Assembly: GCA_934177485.1 (NCBI GenBank)
Contig: CAKPPF010000001.1
Coordinates: 248,001-312,000 of the forward strand
Source: an uncultured Clostridia bacterium
GTDB lineage: Bacteria > Bacillota > Clostridia > TANB77 > CAG-508
Direction of reading: 5' to 3'
Length of the DNA stretch: 64,000 bases
The notes under the pieces are model-generated. The model saw only the letters and a list, made by a program, of their open reading frames with translations, was not told the origin of the DNA and made no database searches. Position numbers and translations under genes: made by a program. Of this stretch, positions 53,592 through 61,735 are shown one piece after another; positions within the stretch are counted from its first letter, which is position 1, and each line of letters begins with the position of its first letter.

Positions 53592-54257
53592 ATGGAAATT
53601 TTAAAAGTTGAACATTTAACTAAGAAATATGGAAAAGGAGAAAATGAAGTTATAGCAGTAAATGATATGTCTTTTTCAGTAAATAAAGGAGAATTTGTTG
53701 CAATTGTTGGAAGCTCTGGAAGCGGAAAATCTACTTTGTTACATTTGTTAGGTGGAGTAGATAGACCAACTTCAGGAAAAGTATTTATAGAAGGAAAAAA
53801 TATATATGAATTAGATGATGACAAACTTGCGATTTTTAGGAGAAGGCAAGTTGGATTAATTTATCAATTCTATAATTTAATACCAATATTAAATGTAGAA
53901 GAAAATATAACTCTTCCATGTGATTTAGATGGGAAGACAGTAAATAAAGAACAATTACAAGAATTATTAAAAACTTTGGGATTAGAAAAAAGAGTAAAAC
54001 ATTTGCCAAACCAGTTATCAGGGGGGCAACAACAAAGAGTTTCAATAGGAAGAGCTCTAATTACAAACCCAGCAATAGTATTGGCAGATGAGCCAACAGG
54101 AAACTTAGATTCAAAAGCAAGTGATGAAATAGTTGAATTATTAAAGCTATCAAATAAAAAATATAAACAAACTGTAATTATGATAACTCATAATTTAGAA
54201 ATAGCAAAAGAAGCAGATAGAATTATACGTATTGAAGATGGTAAAATTTTAAATTAA
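53592..54257 (+). CDS. ABC transporter ATPase (MacB/LolD/BceA-like)
   Basis: 221 residues with Walker A GSSGSGKSTL (near 40), signature LSGGQQQRVSIGRA (near 143), Walker B IVLADEPTGNLDS (near 163) and switch His in ITHN. The MacB-group signature is clear. It pairs with the FtsX-type permease 53 bp downstream. With the two-component system upstream it suggests antimicrobial-peptide detoxification, as in BceAB modules. Confidence 0.93.
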   Translation: MEILKVEHLTKKYGKGENEVIAVNDMSFSVNKGEFVAIVGSSGSGKSTLLHLLGGVDRPTSGKVFIEGKNIYELDDDKLAIFRRRQVGLIYQFYNLIPILNVEENITLPCDLDGKTVNKEQLQELLKTLGLEKRVKHLPNQLSGGQQQRVSIGRALITNPAIVLADEPTGNLDSKASDEIVELLKLSNKKYKQTVIMITHNLEIAKEADRIIRIEDGKILN

Positions 54258-54310
54258 ATATTTAAAAATATTAATTTAAAATTATTAATAGAAGAAAGGA
54301 AAGAACAAAA

Positions 54311-56926
54311 ATGAATTTGTTAAATAAATTAACTATTACAAACTTGAAGTTGAATAAAAAAAGAACAATAGTTACAATCATTGGAATTATTCTTGCAACA
54401 GCATTAATAACAGCAGTAGCGGGAATGGTTACAAGCTTTAGACAGACTTTGATTAATTGGACTATAAAAACAGACGGAAATTATCATTACACTTTTAAAG
54501 AGGTCCCAAGTGAAGAATTAAAGTATATAGAAAATAATAGAAATGTAGAAAGCTATTATTTAATTCAAAATATTGGTTATGCCAAATTAAATGGATGCAA
54601 AAATGAATATAAACCTTACTTATATGTGATGGCATATAATAAGGAAGCATTAAAAAATGCTCCAATTGACTTAGTAGAGGGAAGATTACCACAAAATGAA
54701 AATGAACTTGTAATATCAGAACATATTATTACTAATGGAAAAGTAAATTACAAAATTGGGCAAAAAATTTCTTTAGATATTGGAGAAAGACTAAGCGAAG
54801 ATTCAAAACTTAACCAACAAAATCCGTATAATGGAAAAGAGAAAATTAAAACCGAAATTAACAAAACATATGAAATAGTTGGAATAATGCAAAGACAAAG
54901 AAATAATGTTGAACCGTATTCTGCACCAGGATATACTGTGATTACATATCTAGATGATAGTAATATTAAAGAAAATACAAATATATATGTGTTACTTAAT
55001 AAAAATAAATTAAAAGACAGATATAAGGTATTTGCTGATATTTTGGACATTCCAGAGGATTTAGCAGAAAAAAATGTAAAAGGTAATATTACCATAGAAG
55101 AATTTGATAAGTTAAATGAAACTGCTAAGTATAAATTTGAAATTAATAAAGATTTACTAAGATTTCAAGCTTTAGAATTTGGAGATTCAATTTTAAGTAC
55201 ATTATATGCATTAAGTATAATAATTATTTCGATAATTATTGTAACAAGTGTATTTTGTATACGAAATAGCTTTGCAATATCTATAACAGAAAAAATGAAA
55301 CAATATGGAATGCTTGCATCTGTTGGCGCAACATCAAAACAAATAAAGAAAAATGTATTTTATGAAGCTTTAATCTTATCAGCTGTAGCTATACCAATTG
55401 GTGTACTTTGCGGGATGCTTGCCGTATTTATAGTATTAAAAGTAATTTCAGCAATATTATCAGAATCATTGAATGGAGTGATATTCGTATATAGCGTTCC
55501 ATGGGCTGCAATAGCAATTTCTGTGATATTAGCAATTATTACAATATTCTTTTCAGCTAAAAAGTCTGCTAAAAGAGCTGCCAAAGTATCTCCAATTGAA
55601 GCAATAAGGTCAAACGAAGATATTAAAATAAAATCTAAAAAACTTAGATCTCCAAAGATTATTAAGAAAATATTTGGAGTTGGTGGAGATATTGCATATA
55701 AAAATCTAAAAAGAAATAAGAAAAAATATAGAACAACGGTTATTTCAATAGTTGTAAGTGTTGCAATATTTATACCAACATCAACATTTATTAATTATGC
55801 ATTTAAAACTTCATCAATGTATTATCAATATGGAGAAGCAAGGCATAATTTAGTGGTAAGAGTTCAAAAACAAAACCAAGCAGATAATGAAAGTATAAAC
55901 AAAATAATTGAACTAGATGGTATAAAAGAGTATTCAATACAAAGATCAGTAATCGCTAGTGTAGATATTAAAGATGTAAAATATTCAAGTATGGGAAGAG
56001 AATATATAGGAAAATTTGAAGAAGAGGGAGGATCAACTACTACAAACTTTAGTATTTATTCAGTTGACAAAGAAGAATATAATAGATATATAAATAAACT
56101 TGGATTAAAATATGATGATGTAAAAGATAAAGCAATATTAATAAATAGTGCAATGACCTATGTTAAAAATGATAAAGGAAAATATATAAATACAAAATTT
56201 GAACCATATGAATATAAAGTAGGAGACATAATAAAAGTAAAATTAGTGGGAGATGGCATAGAAGATAAAAATACTCAAATTGAAATAGCTAAAACAACAG
56301 ACAAAGTCCCAATGGGATTTGAAGGTAGAACAAGTAATGGGTATCTTATAGTAAGCAATGAATGGATTGAGCAAAATAGTAATTATCTACTGAATGGAAT
56401 CGAGCTTTATATAAATTGTAATAATTCAGATGTATTAGAAGAAAATATAAGAAAGATAGATAAAAATCTTAATATAACTAATATAGATTCATATATAAGA
56501 GAAGAAAAAGCAATGTGGATAGTAATTGCAATATTCCTTTATGGTTTTATAACAGTAATTTCATTAATTGGCGTTACAAATATATTTAATACAATAACAA
56601 CAAATATGAACTTACGAAGTAAGGAATTTGCAAACTTAAAATCTATTGGAATGACAACTAAAGAATTTAATAGAATGATAAGATTAGAAAGTATATTTTA
56701 TGGAACTAAATCATTATTAATAGGAATACCAATTGGAACATTATTGTCTTATTTAATGTTTAAGGCCTTTGGAGAAAGTGTAGACTTTGGATTTATATTC
56801 CCAGTAAGTGGAATTTTAATCTCAATAATAGCAGTATTTAGTTTAATAATAAGTATAATGAAATATTCGTTAAATAAAATAAACAAACAAAATATAATAG
56901 AAACAATAAGGAAAGATAATATATAA
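54311..56926 (+). CDS. FtsX/MacB-type ABC permease
   Basis: An 871-residue membrane protein with an N-terminal TM (about 17-37), a large extracytoplasmic domain, three TMs near 290-430 (FtsX domain: SITEKMKQYGMLASVGATS), a second large extracytoplasmic domain, and a final FtsX domain (NIFNTITTNMNLRSKEFANLKSIGMT near 760-870). Two FtsX units make it like BceB-type or lipoprotein-type permeases, though with two external domains. It depends on the ATPase upstream. Confidence 0.88.
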   Translation: MNLLNKLTITNLKLNKKRTIVTIIGIILATALITAVAGMVTSFRQTLINWTIKTDGNYHYTFKEVPSEELKYIENNRNVESYYLIQNIGYAKLNGCKNEYKPYLYVMAYNKEALKNAPIDLVEGRLPQNENELVISEHIITNGKVNYKIGQKISLDIGERLSEDSKLNQQNPYNGKEKIKTEINKTYEIVGIMQRQRNNVEPYSAPGYTVITYLDDSNIKENTNIYVLLNKNKLKDRYKVFADILDIPEDLAEKNVKGNITIEEFDKLNETAKYKFEINKDLLRFQALEFGDSILSTLYALSIIIISIIIVTSVFCIRNSFAISITEKMKQYGMLASVGATSKQIKKNVFYEALILSAVAIPIGVLCGMLAVFIVLKVISAILSESLNGVIFVYSVPWAAIAISVILAIITIFFSAKKSAKRAAKVSPIEAIRSNEDIKIKSKKLRSPKIIKKIFGVGGDIAYKNLKRNKKKYRTTVISIVVSVAIFIPTSTFINYAFKTSSMYYQYGEARHNLVVRVQKQNQADNESINKIIELDGIKEYSIQRSVIASVDIKDVKYSSMGREYIGKFEEEGGSTTTNFSIYSVDKEEYNRYINKLGLKYDDVKDKAILINSAMTYVKNDKGKYINTKFEPYEYKVGDIIKVKLVGDGIEDKNTQIEIAKTTDKVPMGFEGRTSNGYLIVSNEWIEQNSNYLLNGIELYINCNNSDVLEENIRKIDKNLNITNIDSYIREEKAMWIVIAIFLYGFITVISLIGVTNIFNTITTNMNLRSKEFANLKSIGMTTKEFNRMIRLESIFYGTKSLLIGIPIGTLLSYLMFKAFGESVDFGFIFPVSGILISIIAVFSLIISIMKYSLNKINKQNIIETIRKDNI

Positions 56927-57006
56927 TAATATAGAAATGCCTGCCAACAAAAAGTAAAATATAATTTTCCTTTTGCTCTTAAATTGTAACACACTAATAT
57001 TTAGTC

Positions 57007-57034
57007 ACAATAATATATTTTTCGACATAGTATA
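57007..57034 (+). promoter_or_regulatory. Predicted sigma-K promoter of yabG
   Basis: -35 AC (57007-57008), 17 bp, -10 CATAGTATA (57026-57034), fitting the sigma-K form AC-N16/17-CATAnnnTA. yabG is a sigma-K gene in Bacillus. This supports late mother-cell expression of the frameshifted gene. Confidence 0.6.
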
Positions 57035-57063
57035 TATAAGCCTAGAACAATAGAGGTGATACT

Positions 57064-57905
57064 ATGGAGAAAATAAAAGTACGGAGATGTAGTTGCAAGA
57101 AAGTCTCACGGATTTGATATATTATTTACAGTAGAAAAGATATTTAAGAATAAAAATGGATTAGAAATGTGTATTCTAAGAGGTATAACGGTTAGAATTA
57201 TGGCAGATGCATATTTAGAAGATATTGTTAAAATTGAAGCAGAAGAGGCAGATAATTGTTTAAGAAGTTTAGATACACAAATTGAAAATAGAGTAAACAG
57301 ATTTTTACAAAAATATAATAAAATAATTAAACATAATGAACGAAATGCAGAAAATGAAAAGTCAGGACTTATTTTACATCTTGATGGAGATAAATTATAT
57401 TCAGAAAAAACAAGTAGATACTATAAAAAAATGGGTATAAATGCTGTTGTAAAAAATGTTCCTGAAAATAAGCAGCCATTGCTAGTAAAAAAGTATCTTC
57501 AAAAGTATAGTCCAGATGTATTAATATTAACACGGACATGATGCGATGATTAAAACTGGAATAAGGTATGGAGATTTATCAAATTATAGAAATTCAAAGT
57601 ATTTTATAAGAGGTGTGCTGGAAGCTAGGAAAATTAATCCATCTAGTAATAAGCTTGCAATTTATGCAGGTGCATGTCAAAGCTTTTTTGAAGCAATTAT
57701 GGCATCAGGAGCGAATTTTGCATCGTCACCTGGAAGAATTCTAATAGATTTTATGGATCCGCTTATTGTTGCGGAGAAAATAGCTACTACAGATAGAACA
57801 AAATTTGTTACAATAAATGACATTGCATCTGAGCTAAGAGATGGAAAAAAAGGCATAGATGGAAGCGGAGTAATGGGAAAAAATAAGACAGTAATAAAAA
57901 TGTAA
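57064..57905 (+). CDS. yabG: YabG sporulation protease, needs two +1 frameshifts (57082 and 57533)
   Basis: YabG cuts spore-coat proteins in the mother cell. Skipping C57082 and C57533 gives an uninterrupted 279-residue protein, matching the Bacillus length (~290). Frame 1: MEKIKV; frame 2: GDVVARKSHGFDI…DVLILT; frame 3: GHDAMIK…IYAGACQSFFEA…GANFASSPGR to the stop at 57905. The joined VARKS, ILTGHD, GACQS and GANFASSP motifs are all conserved. Both breaks have the NNA-CGG-A context. Unshifted translation ends after 17 codons (TGA 57115). Exactly +1 and +1, rather than random indels, argues against simple decay. Confidence 0.88.
57079..57085 (+). other. Putative programmed +1 frameshift site 1 of yabG (GTA CGG A)
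   Basis: GTA CGG AGA; skipping C57082 gives GTA GGA GAT (V-G-D), joining the conserved VARKS region. A second A-CGG-A in the zero frame at 57108-57112, just before TGA 57115, would also return to the correct frame but would lose GDVVARKSH, so 57082 is the likelier site. Confidence 0.6.
57530..57536 (+). other. Putative programmed +1 frameshift site 2 of yabG (ACA CGG A)
   Basis: ACA CGG ACA TGA; skipping C57533 gives ACA GGA CAT GAT (T-G-H-D), the conserved TGHD motif. Without the shift, TGA is read two codons after CGG. Confidence 0.65.
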
Positions 57906-57999
57906 CAAACTTGTAATATAAATGTAAAAAATAACAAAAAAAGACTGAAAACAGTATTTAAATGTATAGTTATAGACGTTATTGCAAAATAATGTTATT

Positions 58000-58028
58000 T
58001 TGACTTTTTATGTTGAGAATGATATAAT
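58000..58028 (+). promoter_or_regulatory. Promoter of veg
   Basis: -35 TTGACT (58000-58005), 17 bp spacer, -10 TATAAT (58023-58028). Veg promoters are known to be strong in Bacillus. Confidence 0.8.
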
Positions 58029-58058
58029 GTGCTCATCTTGAAAAAGTAGGTGGTCGAA

Positions 58059-58352
58059 ATGATATTACCAAATGATATCACAAATTTAAAAACTGATATT
58101 ACAGACAAAATTGGACAAAAGATAATAGTCAAGGGAGCACTTGGGAGAAGTAAATTTTTTGAGAAAGAAGCTACAATAGAGAAAACATACCCTAATTTAT
58201 TTATAGTTAAATATGATGACGAAGAAAGAAACGTTACATATAGCTATAAAGATGTTTTAACTAGAACTGTTGAAGTTGAAGTTTATGATGGAGAAGGATA
58301 TAGTCCTTTAATTCCACCTATTGTAGAAACTAAAAAAGTAAAAAATTTTTAA
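58059..58352 (+). CDS. veg: Veg protein
   Basis: A 97-residue small protein (family DUF1021) that in Bacillus promotes biofilm gene expression. Typical are the N-terminal DITNLKTDITDKIGQKIIVKG and the VKYDD-x-E-R-NVTYSYKDVLTRTVEV segment. The start ATG 58059 is set by AGGTGG at 58048-58053. A GTG at 58050 is less likely. Its own promoter and terminator flank it. Confidence 0.9.
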   Translation: MILPNDITNLKTDITDKIGQKIIVKGALGRSKFFEKEATIEKTYPNLFIVKYDDEERNVTYSYKDVLTRTVEVEVYDGEGYSPLIPPIVETKKVKNF

Positions 58353-58365
58353 GTAGAAATTATAA

Positions 58366-58396
58366 AAAATTCCTAGAATATAGGAATTTTTTTTTG
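58366..58396 (+). terminator. Rho-independent terminator after veg
   Basis: AAATTCCTA pairs with TAGGAATTT with a long T run. Confidence 0.9.
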
Positions 58397-58458
58397 TTCC
58401 TATAATATATTTTACTATATAATTTATAAATTATATATACATAGCAAGGAGGTTTAAT

Positions 58459-60012
58459 ATGGAAGTAGAAGCAACAAGACAAACCATAACTGTAAATAAA
58501 TTAGTAAGCACTAAAAAAGAAACAATAATAATTGAAGGAGATACGATAGTACCAGATGTAAAGCCAGATATACTTAATACAATAGATACAGCTGGAAACG
58601 TTTGTATATACAAAAAAGAAACGTTAGATGGAAAAGTTAGATTTGACGGTTGTATAAATTTAAATATTGTTTATTTAGCTGACAGTGATAGTGATTCAGT
58701 AAGAGGTTTAACAACTACTTTAGATTTTACACAAATGATAGATGTAGATAATTGTATGAATGGAATGAGCTTGAAGAGTAATATATCAATAAAAAATATT
58801 GATTGTAAAGTATTAAATGGAAGAAAGGTTAATACTAAGGTTACATTAGAAGTTGAAGTAAGTGTATTCTCAAATGAAAATGTGGAAATTTTAAAACAAA
58901 TTAATAATATAAAAGAAATACAAACATTAAACTCTAATATGCAAATAAATAATTTAGTTGGGCAAGCAAGTTGCAGAGCTAGTGCGAAAGATAATATTTC
59001 AATTGATGAAGAAAGCAGTTTGGCTGAGATTTTAAAAACTGAGATAAAATTATTAAATTGTGAAATGAAAACAAGCTACAATAAGGTATTGCTGAAAGCA
59101 GATGTAAATGTTAAGATTATGTATTTAACAGAAAACGGAGAAATAAAGCTTATTGCAGCTAATATTCCTGTTATGGGATTTGCAGATATAAATGATGTAT
59201 CTGAAAATAATATATTAAATTGTAATTATGACATTAAAAATATGATAATTAAGCCAAATTCACCAGAGCAACATTCAATATATGTGGAAATAGAATTTGA
59301 AATTAATTGTGATGCTGTTGACACATTAGATATAACTTTAATTCAAGATATGTATTGCCCATGTATGAATCTAAAATATAATCAAAAAGAAGTAACAACA
59401 ATGACTAATAAACAAATAACTAATAATACACTTAATATTAGAGAAAAAATATCAGTTCCAGAAATATCAAATAATAAAATATATGATGTAGAAATAACGC
59501 CTACAATAAATAATGCAAATGTTTTAAATGGAAGAATTGTATATGAGGGAGAATTAAAGTTAAACTTTATATTTTCATCTAATGACAATAAAAGAATTGA
59601 TACTAAAATGTACACATTACCATTCACATTTAATTTAGATAATAATGATATAAATTCAAACAAAGTTGTAAATACTAAAGTTAACTGCATTAATGATGAA
59701 TTTGTTATAGCATCTGATGGAATGATAGAGTGTAAAGTTGACTTAATGTTTGAACTTGAAATGTATAATAATACTAATATTAATATAATGAATGAAATAG
59801 ATATAGAAGAAAATAATGTTAATTCTAGTCCTAGTATGATAGTACATATAGTAAAACAAGGAGACACATTATGGAATATAGCTAAACAACATAACACAAC
59901 AGTTGAAGAGATTGTAAATGTAAATAAAATTGAAGATCCAAATAATATTAGTATAGGACAGAAATTGTTTATACCGCGTTTTAATAGAACAAAAATAGGA
60001 AATATTGCATAA
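58459..60012 (+). CDS. sipL: SipL/SpoVID-like spore morphogenesis protein
   Basis: 517 residues. Tandem DUF3794 repeats (the first with TIVPDVKPDILNTIDTAG near 30, later ones with VPEISNNKIYDVEITPT near 340) and a C-terminal LysM domain (VHIVKQGDTLWNIAKQHN…ISIGQKLFIP near 465-510). This is the architecture of C. difficile SipL, which links the coat protein SpoIVA to the forespore. It starts behind GGAGG at 58448. A terminator follows. Intact, with no CGG. Confidence 0.9.
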   Translation: MEVEATRQTITVNKLVSTKKETIIIEGDTIVPDVKPDILNTIDTAGNVCIYKKETLDGKVRFDGCINLNIVYLADSDSDSVRGLTTTLDFTQMIDVDNCMNGMSLKSNISIKNIDCKVLNGRKVNTKVTLEVEVSVFSNENVEILKQINNIKEIQTLNSNMQINNLVGQASCRASAKDNISIDEESSLAEILKTEIKLLNCEMKTSYNKVLLKADVNVKIMYLTENGEIKLIAANIPVMGFADINDVSENNILNCNYDIKNMIIKPNSPEQHSIYVEIEFEINCDAVDTLDITLIQDMYCPCMNLKYNQKEVTTMTNKQITNNTLNIREKISVPEISNNKIYDVEITPTINNANVLNGRIVYEGELKLNFIFSSNDNKRIDTKMYTLPFTFNLDNNDINSNKVVNTKVNCINDEFVIASDGMIECKVDLMFELEMYNNTNINIMNEIDIEENNVNSSPSMIVHIVKQGDTLWNIAKQHNTTVEEIVNVNKIEDPNNISIGQKLFIPRFNRTKIGNIA

Positions 60013-60016
60013 AATG

Positions 60017-60046
60017 TAAAGAGCAAACAATTAAGTTTGCTCTTTA
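60017..60046 (+). terminator. Rho-independent terminator
   Basis: AAAGAGCAAAC / GTTTGCTCTTT stem. Confidence 0.8.
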
Positions 60047-60170
60047 ATATAGTAAGAAATTTCTCATTTTTACTATATTAAAATTAGCCAAACGCATGTC
60101 CTTTGAGTTCTTTAACTGTAAAGAGAAAATCTTAGAAACAATAGCGATTATAGCATTTTTTTGAATAGAA
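60047..60170 (+). repeat. Partial, rearranged family A repeat
   Basis: Has TATAGTAAGAAATTTC / TTTTTACTATAT hairpin and ACGCATGTCCTTTGAG, then CAATAGCGATTATAGCATTTT, the reverse complement of the ATGCTATAATCGC module, so part of it is inverted. Confidence 0.6.
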
Positions 60171-60190
60171 AATTATGCAAGAGGTGGTAT

Positions 60191-60907
60191 ATGTCACTAA
60201 TATATTCAAGACCAAGAATAAAATTTCCTAAATTTTTAATGTTTAATTATAAAAGGAAAGACAATAATGTTAATATAAAAAAGAAACGATTTATATTTTG
60301 TTTACTAATTATATTTATAATTTTTTATATAGTATTAAGAGCTGTAACACCAATATTTAATGAATTATGTGTTGATAAAGCTATAAGTATAGCAACACTA
60401 ATTACAAATAATGAAACAACAAAAGCAGTAGAAGGATATGAGTACTCAGACTTTATAAAAATACATAAAGATGATAACAATAACATTATTATGTTAGAAT
60501 CAAACATGATAAATATAAACAATGTAATGTCCGATGTGGCAAGTAGAATACAAGTTAGTATAGATAATATTAAAGATGAAGATATAACAATAAGTTTAGG
60601 TAGTTTTACAGGAATAAGTATATTAGCAGGAAGAGGGTATCCTGTACCAATAAGAATATCTACAATTGGCAATGTTAAGACTGATGTTAAGAGTGAGTTT
60701 ATAGAAAAGGGAATAAATCAAACTTTACATAGACTTTATTTAGAGATTGAATGTGAAGCAAGTATATTAACTCCTTTTAATACAATAAAAGAGAAAATTA
60801 ATAATCAGTTTATTATAGCTGAAAATGTTATAATTGGAAATATTCCAAATTCATATTATAATTTAAACGGAATAAAACAAAGCGATGCATTAGAAGTTAT
60901 AGAATAA
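60191..60907 (+). CDS. yunB: YunB sporulation protein
   Basis: 238 residues with one N-terminal TM (about 35-55) and an extracytoplasmic domain. Conserved features are the PIFNELCVDKAISIAT segment, SLGSFTGISILAGRGYPVPIRIS and the C-terminal ENVIIGNIPNSYYNL. YunB is needed for spore formation or germination in Bacillus; its biochemical role is unknown. ATG 60191 is set by AGAGGTGG at 60180; an in-frame ATG at 60161 lacks a binding site. Intact, with no CGG. Confidence 0.9.
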   Translation: MSLIYSRPRIKFPKFLMFNYKRKDNNVNIKKKRFIFCLLIIFIIFYIVLRAVTPIFNELCVDKAISIATLITNNETTKAVEGYEYSDFIKIHKDDNNNIIMLESNMININNVMSDVASRIQVSIDNIKDEDITISLGSFTGISILAGRGYPVPIRISTIGNVKTDVKSEFIEKGINQTLHRLYLEIECEASILTPFNTIKEKINNQFIIAENVIIGNIPNSYYNLNGIKQSDALEVIE

Positions 60908-61073
60908 ATTATGTATGTGCAGAAATAACTGTATACTATTAACAAATAAAAATTGCTAAAAAAACAAAAAAATTTCAAGAGAACTATTGACTTTTTGAAA
61001 AATATATATTAAACTTGGTTCATACAAGGTAGGAAAATTGGGGAGCTAAAATTTTAAGAAAGGAGGTTCCCAT

Positions 61074-61484
61074 ATGGACAATTTAGAACAAAAAGTTGAT
61101 AAAATTCTTGAAAAGCAAAACATAATGCAAAAAAACATGCTTGGTATTCAAAACAGTGAAATTAATATAATATCAACTCAAAAAGATATGTTAAAGACAC
61201 AATTTGAAATGCAAAACAATATTAATAAGATGCAAAATAATATATGTGAAATGCAAAACAATATTAATAAAATGCAACATAGTATAAAAAAATTAGACAC
61301 TAAAATAGATGCTCAGTATAAAGAATTGAATAGCAAAATTGATACTCAATACAGCAAAATTGATAAAAAGCTGGAGGCTAACATATATGATATTTCGGAA
61401 ATGTTTAGAGACTTATATAAGCATATTGATAAAGATACATATAAAGAAAATGACAGAAACCTAAAACTTTTAAAGAAAAAATAA
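61074..61484 (+). CDS. Small heptad-repeat coiled-coil protein
   Basis: 136 residues almost wholly coiled coil. Residues about 43-75 consist of repeated heptads (MQNNINK MQNNICE then MQNNINK and MQHSIKK), with DTKIDAQYKELN and SKIDTQYSKIDKK after. Such proteins occur widely in Clostridia and are sometimes annotated as coiled-coil or phage-related. Very strong ribosome binding site AAAGGAGGTT at 61059. No function can be assigned. Confidence 0.7.
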   Translation: MDNLEQKVDKILEKQNIMQKNMLGIQNSEINIISTQKDMLKTQFEMQNNINKMQNNICEMQNNINKMQHSIKKLDTKIDAQYKELNSKIDTQYSKIDKKLEANIYDISEMFRDLYKHIDKDTYKENDRNLKLLKKK

Positions 61485-61539
61485 TATTGGAAGTACTTCA
61501 GGGTATAAGCTATACCTAATAATATATAACCTTAAAATA

Positions 61540-61572
61540 CTTATTAAGCGCTTAATAAGTATTTTTTTATTA
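61540..61572 (+). terminator. Rho-independent terminator
   Basis: AAATACTTATTAAG / CTTAATAAGTATTTT stem around GCGC-type loop, with T run. Confidence 0.85.
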
Positions 61573-61600
61573 TATAGGAAAGTAATACTTCCCTGTTGTA

Positions 61601-61621
61601 GGGCAGGTCTTGTGCCTGCCC
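61601..61621 (+). repeat. Family B palindrome
   Basis: GGGCAGGTCTTGTGCCTGCCC: a full symmetric copy. Confidence 0.8.
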
Positions 61622-61676
61622 AATATTACAAAACATTACCTAATAACAAGCTACTTTTATTCTTTTGTTACATTTA

Positions 61677-61704
61677 TTGACATATAATTACAATATGGTA
61701 TAAT
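61677..61704 (+). promoter_or_regulatory. Promoter of the L,D-transpeptidase gene
   Basis: -35 TTGACA (61677-61682), 16 bp spacer, -10 TATAAT (61699-61704). Confidence 0.8.
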
Positions 61705-61735
61705 TGTAGAGAAAATAACATATAATGGTGAAAAA

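Noticed and set aside
57109..57112. The second zero-frame CGG of yabG as the main shift site
   Set aside because: Using it would replace the conserved GDVVARKSH segment by an unrelated cysteine/arginine-rich stretch.
277..57535. Simple pseudogene decay or sequencing error for spoVE/ftsW and yabG
   Set aside because: Possible, but three independent insertions of the same base in the same NNA-CGG-A context, with no other lesions and absence of CGG elsewhere in native genes, make it the weaker explanation. Raw reads would settle it.
277..57535. CGG reassigned to another amino acid (e.g. Trp)
   Set aside because: Reassignment would not restore the reading frame; all three sites need a +1 change.
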